DNA of 64,000 nucleotides from Flavobacterium crocinum (GCF_003122385.1 NZ_CP029255.1:372001-436000); one strand, 5' to 3'. Positions 17,873-27,939 are shown, counted from the stretch's first letter. The notes: generated by a model from the letters alone, not told the origin. Made by a program: numbers and translations.

Positions 17873-20320
17873 TTAACTTTTTCTAAATCTGTTTAAAAGT
17901 GTTTTCCAAAAGGAAAGCTTCACTTCTTCTTCATGATAGCCATTTGAATAAGCCCCATAGCCATATCCGTACCCATAAGTACCTCCATACTTTGCTTTGT
18001 TCTCATAACCGTTTAATACAATACTAACATTGGTTAATTCACCACGTTTTACTCTATTATTTAACAACGTTATCATATCTTTTTTGGTATAATTCTGTCT
18101 TACAATATACAATACAACATCTGAAAACTGAACTAATTCTAAAGAATCTGAAACCAAACCAACAGGAGGTGTATCCAAAATCACATAATCGTACTTTTGC
18201 TTCAACTCATCAATTAATTCTTTCATCGCATCACTTAAAATAAGCTCTGAAGGATTTGGAGGAATTGGCCCTGAAAGTATTACATCTAAATTTGGAATAG
18301 GCGTTGAATTAGTTATTTCTACCAAACTATTCTGCTTTATCAAGTAATTAACAACTCCAAGAGGCGTTGTTAATCCAAATTCATCCGCCAATCTTGGTTT
18401 TCTTAAATCCAAACCGACAATTACAGTTTTCTTTTCACTTAAAGCAAAAACAGTCGCAATATTGATAGAACAAAATGTTTTTCCCTCACCACTTATTGAA
18501 GAAGTAATCATTAATGTTTTTGAACCGCTTAACTGTTGTTTTTTATATAGAAACTGAAGAGAAGAACGTATTCCTCTAAAGGCTTCAGAAAGTGCTGATT
18601 TTGGTTTATCAAACACAGCTAAATTAACAGAATCTTTATTCAAACCAACCACACCAAGCAACGGTATATTGGTTAGTTTACTAATGTCATCTGTATTCTG
18701 AATAGAGTTATTGATAAAGAAAATCCCTAATACAAATAACAAAGGAATTAAAACACCTAAAAACAAAGCCATTACATAATTAACAGATGTTTTAGGCCCT
18801 ATTAAACCTCCACCGATATCTTTTGCAGAATCAACAAAATGAATGTCTGATAAATTTGATGCTTTGACTATTTCTGCCTCGTTCCTCTTTTGAAGAAATT
18901 CAGTATAAATATTATCATTTAAATCATATTTTCTTTTGATTTTCAATAGTTCTTGTTGCTCTACAGGAAGTTTACGAACTGTACTTTCTGCCTGACCGAT
19001 TTTTGCATTTACCAACGATAAATCATATAATAAAGAAGACTTTGCTGTAACAATATTCTCTTGAAGAACATTTTTTATTGCTTGCATCTGGTTATCAAAA
19101 TCTTTGAATATTTTTTCACTTTTTACCGCATAAGCCATTTCCGATCTCTGAGTAGAAAGCGCAATAAGTTTCGAAACACTTGCAACAATATTTGGATCTT
19201 CAATTCCCGCAACTGAAGGTGCCGGCAATCTGGAATAATCTCCACTACTGTTTAAATACAATTTCAATGAGTTATAGTAGGCTATTTTGCGAGTAATTTC
19301 ATCTTTTTCAACATCAAAATTCATTATTTTGTCTGAAACTCTAGCACCGCCATCTTCAATTTGAAAAATGTTTTTATCTTTTTGAAAAGTTTTTAATTCA
19401 TTTCCAGTTTGTTTTAACTGAGATTCCATTGCAACCAAAGTGCTATCAATAAATCGGATTGTATTTGTCGCAAACTGGTTTTTGCTATCAAGCTGTATTT
19501 TTATTAGCATTTTTACAGTAGCATTCAAATAATCTACCATCCTTGCTTTATTGGTTCCCTGCATTGACAAATTTAGTATAGATGCACTTCCTCTATCTAC
19601 ATCTACACTCAATCCTCTGTATCCGGAAACCGTTCCATCAAAATCATTAAACCTGACAAAATATTCTTTCCCTTTATAAAAACCCGGATTATCATTTATC
19701 TGAAGCTTCCAGTTTAAAAAAGGGAGATTAACAAGTTCCCCAACTTTATATTTTTTCAAAAAACTTCCTAATTGTACAGAAGTATTACTGTAAGTATTAT
19801 TGCTGTAAGTAATTAAAGAAACCGAATTACTTTCAAAAGGAACTTCAATTTGGTATACATTTTCAGTTAAGAATTTGATCTTTATTAATGTATTAGCTAA
19901 CTGCCCTTTTGTTTTATCTATATCAACGTAAAATGGAACAGCACCATATGAATCAATCAAATTATATTTTCCTTGCTCTAAATAATCAATGTAAAATTGG
20001 AGTTTATCTACAACTAATTCATTATGAGATCTTGATTTTAGAATAGTAGAAATTCCATTTACCTGATCCGAAACTCCCCCCCAATTAAAGACCAGACTTG
20101 TATTAGATGTAAAAAATGGATTGCTTTGTTCTTTTATTGAAATCATTGTTTGCATTCCGTAAATCTTCTCTTTGCGGATGTTTACCTGATATGCTATAGT
20201 AAATGTGATAATTAAGCTAATAAGAAACCACTTCCAATAGCTAATTATTTTTAACAAAAACCCTTTAAAATCAAAATTCGAATGATTTTCAAAAATGGAA
20301 AAATCTTTAATATCTAACAT
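17873..20320 (-). CDS. Polysaccharide co-polymerase with tyrosine autokinase domain (Wzc-like)
   Basis: An 815-residue inner-membrane protein. A Wzz domain has TM1 near 30-46 and TM2 near 515-535 on either side of a long periplasmic coiled-coil region. It is fused to a cytoplasmic BY-kinase domain with Walker A SGEGKT (about 610-615), Walker A' GLDLRKP (about 636-642) and Walker B VILDTPP (about 713-719). The C-terminal tail has a Gly-Tyr cluster (about 777-796) with at least seven tyrosines, the expected autophosphorylation site. Cycles of phosphorylation control polymer length and export through the outer-membrane channel, here probably the Wza-like lipoprotein encoded 13 nt upstream. Confidence 0.93.
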   Translation of the reverse strand: MLDIKDFSIFENHSNFDFKGFLLKIISYWKWFLISLIITFTIAYQVNIRKEKIYGMQTMISIKEQSNPFFTSNTSLVFNWGGVSDQVNGISTILKSRSHNELVVDKLQFYIDYLEQGKYNLIDSYGAVPFYVDIDKTKGQLANTLIKIKFLTENVYQIEVPFESNSVSLITYSNNTYSNTSVQLGSFLKKYKVGELVNLPFLNWKLQINDNPGFYKGKEYFVRFNDFDGTVSGYRGLSVDVDRGSASILNLSMQGTNKARMVDYLNATVKMLIKIQLDSKNQFATNTIRFIDSTLVAMESQLKQTGNELKTFQKDKNIFQIEDGGARVSDKIMNFDVEKDEITRKIAYYNSLKLYLNSSGDYSRLPAPSVAGIEDPNIVASVSKLIALSTQRSEMAYAVKSEKIFKDFDNQMQAIKNVLQENIVTAKSSLLYDLSLVNAKIGQAESTVRKLPVEQQELLKIKRKYDLNDNIYTEFLQKRNEAEIVKASNLSDIHFVDSAKDIGGGLIGPKTSVNYVMALFLGVLIPLLFVLGIFFINNSIQNTDDISKLTNIPLLGVVGLNKDSVNLAVFDKPKSALSEAFRGIRSSLQFLYKKQQLSGSKTLMITSSISGEGKTFCSINIATVFALSEKKTVIVGLDLRKPRLADEFGLTTPLGVVNYLIKQNSLVEITNSTPIPNLDVILSGPIPPNPSELILSDAMKELIDELKQKYDYVILDTPPVGLVSDSLELVQFSDVVLYIVRQNYTKKDMITLLNNRVKRGELTNVSIVLNGYENKAKYGGTYGYGYGYGAYSNGYHEEEVKLSFWKTLLNRFRKS

Positions 20321-20333
20321 TTTTTAAATCTTT

Positions 20334-21128
20334 TTAATTTCTTATAATGAGGTAAACTGTTGTCGCCAATGACAATAATGTAATAATAGTTCCAATGGAC
20401 TGTATTCCGGTTTGTCCGGTTCCCCATGTTTTCTGCCTCAAAGGCTTTACATAAATATAATCATTGGGTTGCAAATAATAATAAGGAGACTTCATGACAT
20501 TTACATCAGTAAGATCTATATCATTCATCTGAACTCCTGTTGGAGTCTGTCGAATTACTGTTACAGCTTTTCTATTTCCTACTGTCGTAATATCCCCCGC
20601 ATTTGCAATTGCTTCCAAGATTGTAACATTATCTTTAAATAAAGTTTTTGTACCAGTATTCCCTACTTCTCCATTAATTGTATATCTAAAACCAGCTAAT
20701 TTTATAGTTACAAAAATATTCGCTTCACTTTTAAAATATTCCTCTAATAATTTCTTTTCGATATTTATACGAACTTCTTCAAGCGTATAGCCTATTACAT
20801 TTACCTCTCCTAAAATAGGTATTCGGATATTTCCGTGATCATCGACTGTAAATCCATCAAAATACAAATCCGATTCTGCTTTCCCTGCCTGACCACTTTC
20901 TGTATTAGTAGTATTGAATATAGAAACCAATTTTGGATCAATTGCTTTTATATTTATACTCAAAACATCATTAACCTGCAATCGATACGGTTTAGATCCT
21001 ACTGCAGCAATAGCTGTCTGATCGTTTGAAGTACTTTTATCCTGAAGATAAACCAAATCTTTTATCGGAATACAAGAAGTAAATAATACCGAAATTAACA
21101 AGAATAGATAAAAGCTCTTTTGTGTCAT
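20334..21128 (-). CDS. Wza-like polysaccharide export lipoprotein
   Basis: A 264-residue outer-membrane lipoprotein. The signal peptide ends in the lipobox LFTSC (Cys19). A Poly_export domain follows (YRLQVNDVLSINIKAID ... GNIRIPILGEVNVIGYTLEEV), then one SLBB domain (FRYTINGEVGNTG). A hydrophobic C-terminal helix (GTIITLLSLATTVYLII) would cross the outer membrane, as in Wza. It is the first gene of the locus, directly after a -7 promoter element, and pairs with the autokinase as the export machine of block one. It is shorter than E. coli Wza (about 380 residues) because it has fewer SLBB repeats. Confidence 0.9.
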   Translation of the reverse strand: MTQKSFYLFLLISVLFTSCIPIKDLVYLQDKSTSNDQTAIAAVGSKPYRLQVNDVLSINIKAIDPKLVSIFNTTNTESGQAGKAESDLYFDGFTVDDHGNIRIPILGEVNVIGYTLEEVRINIEKKLLEEYFKSEANIFVTIKLAGFRYTINGEVGNTGTKTLFKDNVTILEAIANAGDITTVGNRKAVTVIRQTPTGVQMNDIDLTDVNVMKSPYYYLQPNDYIYVKPLRQKTWGTGQTGIQSIGTIITLLSLATTVYLIIRN

Positions 21129-21144
21129 TAGTTTGATTTTAGCG

Positions 21145-21152
21145 CAAATATA
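21145..21152 (-). promoter_or_regulatory. -7 element of the polysaccharide locus promoter
   Basis: TATATTTG on the minus strand matches TAnnTTTG exactly, 16 nt before the ATG of the export lipoprotein. The region 20 nt further upstream is T-rich but lacks a clear TTG, so the promoter may be weak or activator-dependent. Confidence 0.55.
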
Positions 21153-21199
21153 GTCTTTCCTCCAATGTCTGAAAAAACTAACTTTTATTTGGGGTTTAA

Positions 21200-21820
21200 T
21201 TAATTATTTTTAAAAGTTTTTTCAAAAGGAACTCTATGCAAAATACTTCTGCCCAGAGTTACTTCATCAGCATATTCCAGTTCGTCTCCAACAGATATTC
21301 CTCGTGCAATTGTTGAAACAGTAATCTCAAGCTCTGCAATTTGTTTATAGATATAAAAATTTGTTGTATCTCCTTCCATAGTTGAGCTTAAAGCGAAAAT
21401 AATTTCAGTTACTTTTCCTGATTTTGCTTTTTCTACCAGACTCGAAATATTTAACTGATTTGGCCCAACTCCTTCAATTGGTGAAATCTTCCCACCAAGA
21501 ACATGATAAATACCTTTAAACTGCCCTGTGTTTTCGATTGCCATTACGTCTCGAATATCTTCAACCACACATATCGTTTCATGAGTTCTCAGAACATTAG
21601 CACATATCTCACAAATTTGAGTATCTGAAATATTATGACAACTCTCACAAAACTTAATATCTTCACGCATGTTTAACAGTGCCTGCGATAAAAAAGCAGT
21701 CTGCTCTTTTGGTTGCTTAAGCAAATGAAGAACCAATCGAAGTGCCGTACGTTTGCCAATACCAGGCAATTGTGACATTTCGTTGACCGCTTTCTCGATT
21801 AATTTTGATGAAAATTCCAT
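21200..21820 (-). CDS. recR: Recombination protein RecR
   Basis: A 206-residue DNA-repair protein that acts with RecO and RecF to load RecA at gaps. The N-terminal helix-hairpin-helix [17 protein letters not shown] (18-34) is followed by a four-cysteine zinc finger (C58, C61, C70, C73). A Toprim domain starts at [10 protein letters not shown] and contains the family's [15 protein letters not shown] segment. The length is normal. The -7 promoter element lies only 5 nt before the ATG, suggesting a leaderless mRNA. It is separated from the polysaccharide locus downstream by 71 nt without a visible terminator. Confidence 0.96.
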   Translation of the reverse strand: MEFSSKLIEKAVNEMSQLPGIGKRTALRLVLHLLKQPKEQTAFLSQALLNMREDIKFCESCHNISDTQICEICANVLRTHETICVVEDIRDVMAIENTGQFKGIYHVLGGKISPIEGVGPNQLNISSLVEKAKSGKVTEIIFALSSTMEGDTTNFYIYKQIAELEITVSTIARGISVGDELEYADEVTLGRSILHRVPFEKTFKNN

Positions 21821-21825
21821 AACGA

Positions 21826-21833
21826 CAAAAGTA
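21826..21833 (-). promoter_or_regulatory. -7 promoter element immediately before recR
   Basis: TACTTTTG (minus strand) fits TAnnTTTG and ends 5 nt from the recR ATG. Transcription would begin at or next to the A of the start codon. No good TTG is seen at -33. Confidence 0.5.
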
Positions 21834-21961
21834 CTATTTTAAATGGTTTAGCAGTCATCTGATGCTAAATTCAATTTTAATAAACACTTTCATTTTACAA
21901 GATTAGTCAATTAAATCAAAATTATATCAATTGCAAAAATTTTAAACTAACCAAAACCTTA

Positions 21962-22327
21962 CTAATATTGGTTTGTAGCTAATAAAACAAGAGTACATGC
22001 CACTTCTACCTGAATATCATTTAGCTCTAATAATTGGTATAATTCAGGATTTTCTGTTCCTGGATTAAAAACAACTCGCTTTGGCTTTGCTTCAATAATA
22101 TAATTGTAATAATCTCTTTGACGAACAGGATTTAAATACAAGGTAATTGTATCTATATTTTTAACCGGTATTGTTTTAGTCTGAATTTTGACACCTGCAA
22201 CTTCTCCTGCTTTTTGTCCAATCGCTAAAACCGAATGTCCTTTTCCAACTAACATATTTACTGCTCTATAAGAATAACGCTCAGGATTTGTTGAAGCACC
22301 TATAACTAATGTTTTTTTACTTTTCAT
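21962..22327 (-). CDS. CoA-binding domain protein (YccU-like)
   Basis: A small cytoplasmic Rossmann-fold protein of about 121 residues. The start LVIGASTNPERYSYRAVNML is the classic CoA_binding (PF13380) N terminus, followed by GKGHSVLAIGQKAGEV and the central ITLYLNPVRQRDYYNYI. A C-terminal VFNPGTENPELYQLL is also typical. The usual length is 120-140 residues. Function is not established beyond binding of CoA or an acyl-CoA. I prefer the ATG at 22327 (MKSKKTLVIGAS) over the ATG at 22336, because the -7 promoter element ends only 8 nt before the latter. It is followed by recR after about 140 nt. Confidence 0.85.
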   Translation of the reverse strand: MKSKKTLVIGASTNPERYSYRAVNMLVGKGHSVLAIGQKAGEVAGVKIQTKTIPVKNIDTITLYLNPVRQRDYYNYIIEAKPKRVVFNPGTENPELYQLLELNDIQVEVACTLVLLATNQY

Positions 22328-22344
22328 TATTTTCATTTAGACTG

Positions 22345-22352
22345 CAAAAGTA
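22345..22352 (-). promoter_or_regulatory. -7 promoter element of the CoA-binding protein gene
   Basis: TACTTTTG on the minus strand matches TAnnTTTG exactly. It predicts a start near 22340 and a very short leader. The -33 region shows no clear TTG. Confidence 0.45.
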
Positions 22353-22480
22353 ATCAAAAAGAACGATTTTACCTTTATGTATTTGATTCAGAATCCATAA
22401 CAATAAAAACATTATCCTAACATAATTATACCAAAAGACATCAAAAAATAACTATTTTTACTTTATTAACCCCAGACTAT

Positions 22481-23107
22481 ATGGAATTATTTATTTACTT
22501 ATTTGCCGCCTTATTTTCGGTATTAAACCCAATTGGCACTGTACCAATCTTCGTAGGATTAACGCAACATGATTCGCAAAAAGAAAGATCCAGAATCTCA
22601 CTTTGGACTGCTATTAATGTTTTTATCATACTGTTGGTTTCTTATTTTATTGGCCAATATGTATTAACTTTTTTCGGAATTAGTATAGACGCTTTAAGAA
22701 TTGCTGGTGGAATCGTAATTGTAAATTCCGGCTTCTCTCTGCTTTCGGGAAAATTCAATAAAAAACGAGGAATCAATAAAAAAATTGAAAATGAAGCTCA
22801 ACACAGAAACGATATTGCACTAACACCTTTAGCAATTCCAATGCTTGCTGGTCCGGGTTCAATGTCACTTTTGATTGCTTTTTATCAGGAACATCACGAA
22901 CTTAATGAAATTATCATTTCTACACTAGCCATCCTTGCTATTGCAGTTGCTATTTTTGCAATTCTAAAAAGCGCTCATTATTTGGCTAGAATATTAGGCG
23001 CCTCCGGAATTGTTGCTATTTCCAGAATTGTTGGTTTTATAGTTATTTCAATTGGAATTCAATATATAGTAAGTGCGCTTGTAAATATTATTAAAGGAAA
23101 TTTTTAG
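22481..23107 (+). CDS. MarC-family integral membrane protein
   Basis: A 208-residue inner-membrane protein with six predicted membrane segments. It begins LFAALFSVLNPIGTVPIFVGL, the conserved first segment of the MarC (UPF0056) family. TPLAIPMLAGPGSMSLLI near the middle repeats the same NP/PGS-type motif in the second half, reflecting the internal duplication of the family. Some members are annotated as neutral amino-acid transporters, but the physiological substrate is not established. It is the only plus-strand gene in this part of the window and is convergent with ctlX. The two share the strong palindromic terminator just downstream. Confidence 0.88.
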   Translation: MELFIYLFAALFSVLNPIGTVPIFVGLTQHDSQKERSRISLWTAINVFIILLVSYFIGQYVLTFFGISIDALRIAGGIVIVNSGFSLLSGKFNKKRGINKKIENEAQHRNDIALTPLAIPMLAGPGSMSLLIAFYQEHHELNEIIISTLAILAIAVAIFAILKSAHYLARILGASGIVAISRIVGFIVISIGIQYIVSALVNIIKGNF

Positions 23108-23122
23108 TCAAATAATATTCTA

Positions 23123-23169
23123 AAAAAGAAAGGGATAAAATCAAGTAATGATTTTATCCCTTTCTTTTT
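23123..23169. terminator. Bidirectional intrinsic terminator between marC-like gene and ctlX
   Basis: A perfect 21-bp stem (23123-23143 with 23149-23169) has a 5-nt loop, and its ends are A-rich on one arm and T-rich on the other. It therefore works in both directions for the two convergent genes, whose stops are at 23107 and 23185. Confidence 0.9.
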
Positions 23170-23184
23170 ATTTTAATTTTTCAT

Positions 23185-24120
23185 TTAATTTCTCGGCAAG
23201 AAAACTTCAGCCATCATACATCTGGCACTTCCGCCGCCACAAGCTTCGATAGTATCAAGACTTGAACTTAGAATTTCTGCATGATTTTCTAATTGCGCAA
23301 TTTGTTTTGGATTTAAACTTTGATGAGCAGATGCACTCATAACAATATATCTTTTATCCTCTTTACCACTAACTTCCAGCATATTTCCGGCAAAATTATT
23401 TACCTGATCTTCTGTAATCAAAATAATCTCTTTGCCATCATGCTTAAGATTATCCAGCACCATTTTACGCTCCTTCTTATCATCAATAGAATCTGCACAA
23501 ATAACAGCAAAAGTTTCACCCAAGCACATCATTACATTAGTATGATAAATCAGTTTGCGTTCGCCATCAACTGTTTGAAAAGCTTCAAAAATTACCGGAG
23601 CATAATCAAAATCCTCACAGAATTCTATAAATAATTCTTCATCGGCTCTTGGAGATAAAGCACAATACGCCTTTCCATTTGCACGATCCAACAGCAAACT
23701 TCCTGTTCCTTCCAAGAAAATACCATCTTCTTCTGCAGAGGTATAATCCATTATATTGGTAATTTCAAATCCTTTTTCTTCCAAAGTATCCAAAATATCT
23801 TCGCGACGTTCCTGACGACGATTTTCAGCAAACATTGGATACAAAGCAACATCTCCATTTTCATGAAATGAAACCCAATTGTTTGGAAAAATACTATCCG
23901 GAGTATCTGTCTCTAAAGTATCTTCAACTACCGTAACATCGACACCAACTGCTCTCAATTTCTCAACGAAAGCATCAAACTCCTGCTGGGCTTTTGCATT
24001 TACTGTACTTGGTAACAATCCGTCTAGCACTTTTTGGTAATAATTATTTACGGCTGTCTGTTCATTCATTCTGAAAGCAACTGGCCGAATCATTACTATT
24101 GCATTTGTTGTTTGTCTCAT
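23185..24120 (-). CDS. ctlX: Citrulline utilisation hydrolase CtlX-type amidinotransferase-fold protein
   Basis: A 311-residue member of the amidinotransferase/arginine deiminase superfamily. Key features are the N-terminal IVMIRPVAFRMNEQTAVNNYY, the family EDT-D-PDSIFPNNW substrate block (DSIFPNNWVSFH), the HTNVMMCLG segment with the catalytic His, and the C-terminal CGGGSARCMMAE with the nucleophilic Cys. CtlX is a known Bacteroidota name for this protein, proposed from its association with citrulline metabolism; its exact substrate is less certain. It lies 106 nt downstream of a second amidinotransferase-fold gene on the same strand, and the pair may act in one pathway of arginine or citrulline breakdown. 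Confidence 0.85.
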   Translation of the reverse strand: MRQTTNAIVMIRPVAFRMNEQTAVNNYYQKVLDGLLPSTVNAKAQQEFDAFVEKLRAVGVDVTVVEDTLETDTPDSIFPNNWVSFHENGDVALYPMFAENRRQERREDILDTLEEKGFEITNIMDYTSAEEDGIFLEGTGSLLLDRANGKAYCALSPRADEELFIEFCEDFDYAPVIFEAFQTVDGERKLIYHTNVMMCLGETFAVICADSIDDKKERKMVLDNLKHDGKEIILITEDQVNNFAGNMLEVSGKEDKRYIVMSASAHQSLNPKQIAQLENHAEILSSSLDTIEACGGGSARCMMAEVFLPRN

Positions 24121-24179
24121 CTTTTATATTGTTTTTGTTTGCTTCGCCAATTCGTCCAAAGCCTCGTGTCAGGTTTTAA

Positions 24180-24220
24180 GTTTCAAGTTTTCGCAGAACG
24201 TGAAACCTTAAACTTGAAAC
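24180..24220. repeat. Inverted repeat between the two amidinotransferase-fold genes
   Basis: GTTTCAAGTTT (24180-24190) is repeated inverted as AAACTTGAAAC (24210-24220), with a 19-nt loop that itself contains GTGAAACCTT. It lies just after the stop of the upstream gene. Sequences of this AACTTGAAAC type resemble dispersed intergenic repeats of flavobacteria; that statement is from memory. No T-run follows, so it is a weak terminator at best. Confidence 0.5.
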
Positions 24221-24226
24221 AATTAT

Positions 24227-25141
24227 TTAGTCTCTAATTAATGGCAATGTTGAACATCTCAACAAACCTTCTTGTTTTGCAATTTCTGCATACGGAATTT
24301 CTTCAACCGTAAAACCATTTGCGCGAAGCCAGTTATTTAATCTTGTAAAATTCTTTTCAGAAACTACAACATCTTTATCAATCGAAAAGACGTTTGAAAA
24401 CATATTATACATTTCATTTCTCTCGATATGAAACAAATTTTCTTTTCCAAAAAGATTCACTAAATACAAATAGTCAGCTTCTTCCCTAAAACCTCTTTTA
24501 TAGATAATTCCTTTATCTTTTCCAACAGGCTGAAAACAGCAGTCTAAATGCAAAGCATTATCACGGGCTTCTAATTTCGACTTCACTAAATCAAATTCTT
24601 TGACAATTTTATTTGGAAATAATTCCTTAATATAATTAACACCATGCATATTTGTTCTGGCCGTGATATAATCTTTATAGTCACTTCCTTTATAGGTGCC
24701 AATAAAAATATGATCATTCCAAAGCATAACATCACCACCTTCAATGTGAACTTCTTCTGGTGGACGTACTACTTTTGAAGGATCAATTTGATCGATTACA
24801 TATTGAATTGCATCTAATTCACGTTCACGATCCGGCAAAATATTCGATTTCACAAAAACATCATCAATTACAAAACCAATATCTCTGGCAAAAATCTGAT
24901 TGTAATTTTCAATCATTTCAGGACGATAAACAGTTACATCATATTTTTGGAAAACAGCATTAAAAGCATCCATTTCAGCAACCATATCTTTTTCTACAGG
25001 ATAAGTTCCCGCCTTAATATGTTCCAATGATTTAGGATCATAAGCTTCCTCAAGTGTTGGAGTCGGCCCATTATGAACAGCAGAACCCAAAACAACAGCA
25101 CGAAGTCTCGATGTTTCGTTCTTTACATTTAATTGCAACAT
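24227..25141 (-). CDS. Amidinotransferase/dimethylarginine dimethylaminohydrolase-fold protein
   Basis: A 304-residue guanidino-modifying enzyme of the same superfamily as CtlX but of a different subfamily. It shows ETSRLRAVVLGS at the N terminus, the ARDIGFVIDD block, EGGDVMLWND with the substrate-binding Glu and Asp, LHLDCCFQP with the catalytic His, and the terminal GLLRCSTLPLIRD with the nucleophilic Cys. It could be an arginine deiminase-like or dimethylarginine hydrolase-like enzyme; sequence reading does not separate these. Its promoter overlaps the gltA terminator. Its neighbour downstream is ctlX. Confidence 0.82.
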   Translation of the reverse strand: MLQLNVKNETSRLRAVVLGSAVHNGPTPTLEEAYDPKSLEHIKAGTYPVEKDMVAEMDAFNAVFQKYDVTVYRPEMIENYNQIFARDIGFVIDDVFVKSNILPDRERELDAIQYVIDQIDPSKVVRPPEEVHIEGGDVMLWNDHIFIGTYKGSDYKDYITARTNMHGVNYIKELFPNKIVKEFDLVKSKLEARDNALHLDCCFQPVGKDKGIIYKRGFREEADYLYLVNLFGKENLFHIERNEMYNMFSNVFSIDKDVVVSEKNFTRLNNWLRANGFTVEEIPYAEIAKQEGLLRCSTLPLIRD

Positions 25142-25160
25142 AACTCTATTATATTTTGAG

Positions 25161-25168
25161 CAAATATA
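25161..25168 (-). promoter_or_regulatory. -7 promoter element before the amidinotransferase gene
   Basis: TATATTTG on the minus strand matches TAnnTTTG and lies 19 nt before the ATG. It directly follows the T-run of the gltA terminator, so the -33 region falls inside the terminator stem and shows no TTG. Confidence 0.45.
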
Positions 25169-25171
25169 AAA

Positions 25172-25197
25172 AAAGCTTCACAGTTAAGTGAAGCTTT
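25172..25197 (-). terminator. Intrinsic terminator after gltA
   Basis: A 10-bp stem AAAGCTTCAC/GTGAAGCTTT encloses a 6-nt loop, and a run of T follows on the minus strand. It lies just downstream of the gltA stop at 25204. Confidence 0.85.
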
Positions 25198-25203
25198 CGT
25201 TTT

Positions 25204-26481
25204 TTATTTATTAGACTTGAACTCTCTTAAAGGGTGTCCAGTGTAAATTTGTCTTGGTCTTCCAATTGGCTCTTTGTTTTCACGCATTTCTTTCCATTGC
25301 GCAATCCAGCCAGGTAATCTTCCTATAGCAAACATTACTGTAAACATATCAGTAGGAATCCCTAAAGCTCTGTAGATAATTCCAGAGTAGAAATCTACAT
25401 TTGGATACAAGTTTCTTGATTTGAAGTATTCATCTTCAAGAGCTGCTTTCTCTAATTTTCTTGCGATATCCAAAATCGGATCTTCAACACCTAAAGTTTC
25501 TAGTACTTCTGTCGCTGCTTTTTTGATGATTTTAGCTCTTGGGTCAAAGTTTTTGTAAACTCTGTGTCCGAATCCCATCAAACGGAAAGGATCATTTTTA
25601 TCTTTTGCTTTCGCTAAGAATTTATCAGTGTCTCCACCATCTTTATTAATTTCCTCAAGCATTTCTAATACTGCTTGGTTTGCTCCTCCATGAAGTGGTC
25701 CCCATAAAGCAGAAACACCTGCAGAAACTGAAGCAAATAAACCAGCATGAGAAGAACCTACCATTCTTACTGTAGAAGTAGAACAGTTTTGCTCGTGATC
25801 AGCATGAAGAATAAATAATTTATCTAATGCATTTACAATAACTGGATTTGCAGCATAAGGACCTGTAGGCAATTTAAACATTAATTGCATAAAGCTTTCT
25901 ACGTATCCTTTTGTATTATCATAGTAATTTAAAGGATAGCCCATAGATTTTCTATAAGTCCATGTGGCAATCACTAAAAACTTAGCCATTGTTTTACAAA
26001 TAGCTTCGTACATTTCTTTTTGATTATCAACATTTACCGCTTTAGGATTAAATGCTGTTAAAGCACTTGTTAAAGCTGATAATACTCCCATCGGGTGCGC
26101 AGTCTTTGGAAAACCGTCAATAATATTTTTCATTTCTTCGTTTACCAAAGAATGTTTTCTAATATTATTTTCAAAATCTTCTAATTGTGTAGCAGTAGGT
26201 AATTCTCCAAAAATCAAAAGATATGAAACCTCTAAGAAACTAGCTTTTTCAGCTAAATCTTCGATTGAATACCCTCTGTAACGTAAAATTCCTTCTTCTC
26301 CATCAAGGAAAGTGATTTCACTTGTACAAGACCCTGAGTTTTTGTATCCCGGATCAATTGTAATAAAACCTGTTAAATCACGTAATTTGTTAATATCGAT
26401 AGCTGATTCATTTTCACTTCCCGTGATTACCGGAAGCTCAATCTTTTTACCATCTATTTCTAATGTAGCTATTTTTGACAT
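25204..26481 (-). CDS. gltA: Citrate synthase
   Basis: A 425-residue type II citrate synthase, first enzyme of the TCA cycle, condensing acetyl-CoA and oxaloacetate. The catalytic His regions appear as LHADHEQNCSTSTVRMVGS and GPLHGGANQAVLEML, and the later GFGHRVYKNFDPRA holds the remaining active-site residues. I chose the ATG at 26481 (MSKIATLEIDGKK). A longer frame begins at a TTG at 26520, but that point lies inside the promoter -7 element, so it cannot be the start. The gene is single, with its own promoter and terminator. Confidence 0.97.
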   Translation of the reverse strand: MSKIATLEIDGKKIELPVITGSENESAIDINKLRDLTGFITIDPGYKNSGSCTSEITFLDGEEGILRYRGYSIEDLAEKASFLEVSYLLIFGELPTATQLEDFENNIRKHSLVNEEMKNIIDGFPKTAHPMGVLSALTSALTAFNPKAVNVDNQKEMYEAICKTMAKFLVIATWTYRKSMGYPLNYYDNTKGYVESFMQLMFKLPTGPYAANPVIVNALDKLFILHADHEQNCSTSTVRMVGSSHAGLFASVSAGVSALWGPLHGGANQAVLEMLEEINKDGGDTDKFLAKAKDKNDPFRLMGFGHRVYKNFDPRAKIIKKAATEVLETLGVEDPILDIARKLEKAALEDEYFKSRNLYPNVDFYSGIIYRALGIPTDMFTVMFAIGRLPGWIAQWKEMRENKEPIGRPRQIYTGHPLREFKSNK

Positions 26482-26517
26482 AATATCTTGGAAATAATTC
26501 TTTAAATAATAATTTAC

Positions 26518-26525
26518 CAAATCTA
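26518..26525 (-). promoter_or_regulatory. -7 promoter element of gltA
   Basis: TAGATTTG on the minus strand fits TAnnTTTG and gives a leader of about 30 nt to the ATG at 26481. The -33 region is a T-run rather than a clear TTG. Confidence 0.5.
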
Positions 26526-26579
26526 ATGAATTTAAGACTAATTAAAAAAAGAATACTGCTATGAATTTGTTAAAACTCC

Positions 26580-26615
26580 AAAAAAAAACCATCCGCCGCG
26601 GCGGATGGTTTTTTT
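26580..26615. terminator. Palindromic terminator after eno
   Basis: The 20-bp palindrome CCATCCGCCGCGGCGGATGG (26589-26608) is flanked by A9 on one side and T7 on the other. It is perfectly symmetric, so it should terminate in both directions. It lies 20 nt past the eno stop and is the most GC-rich short element of the window. Confidence 0.88.
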
Positions 26616-26634
26616 CAATATATAACTTAAATAA

Positions 26635-27939
<1,305 letters not shown>

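Noticed and set aside
24180..24220. Insertion-sequence end or attachment site
   Set aside because: No transposase or integrase and no target duplication are seen; it is only a short inverted repeat.
26482..26520. N-terminal extension of citrate synthase from the TTG at 26520
   Set aside because: The start would lie inside the -7 promoter element, and the extra 13 residues are not part of the family.
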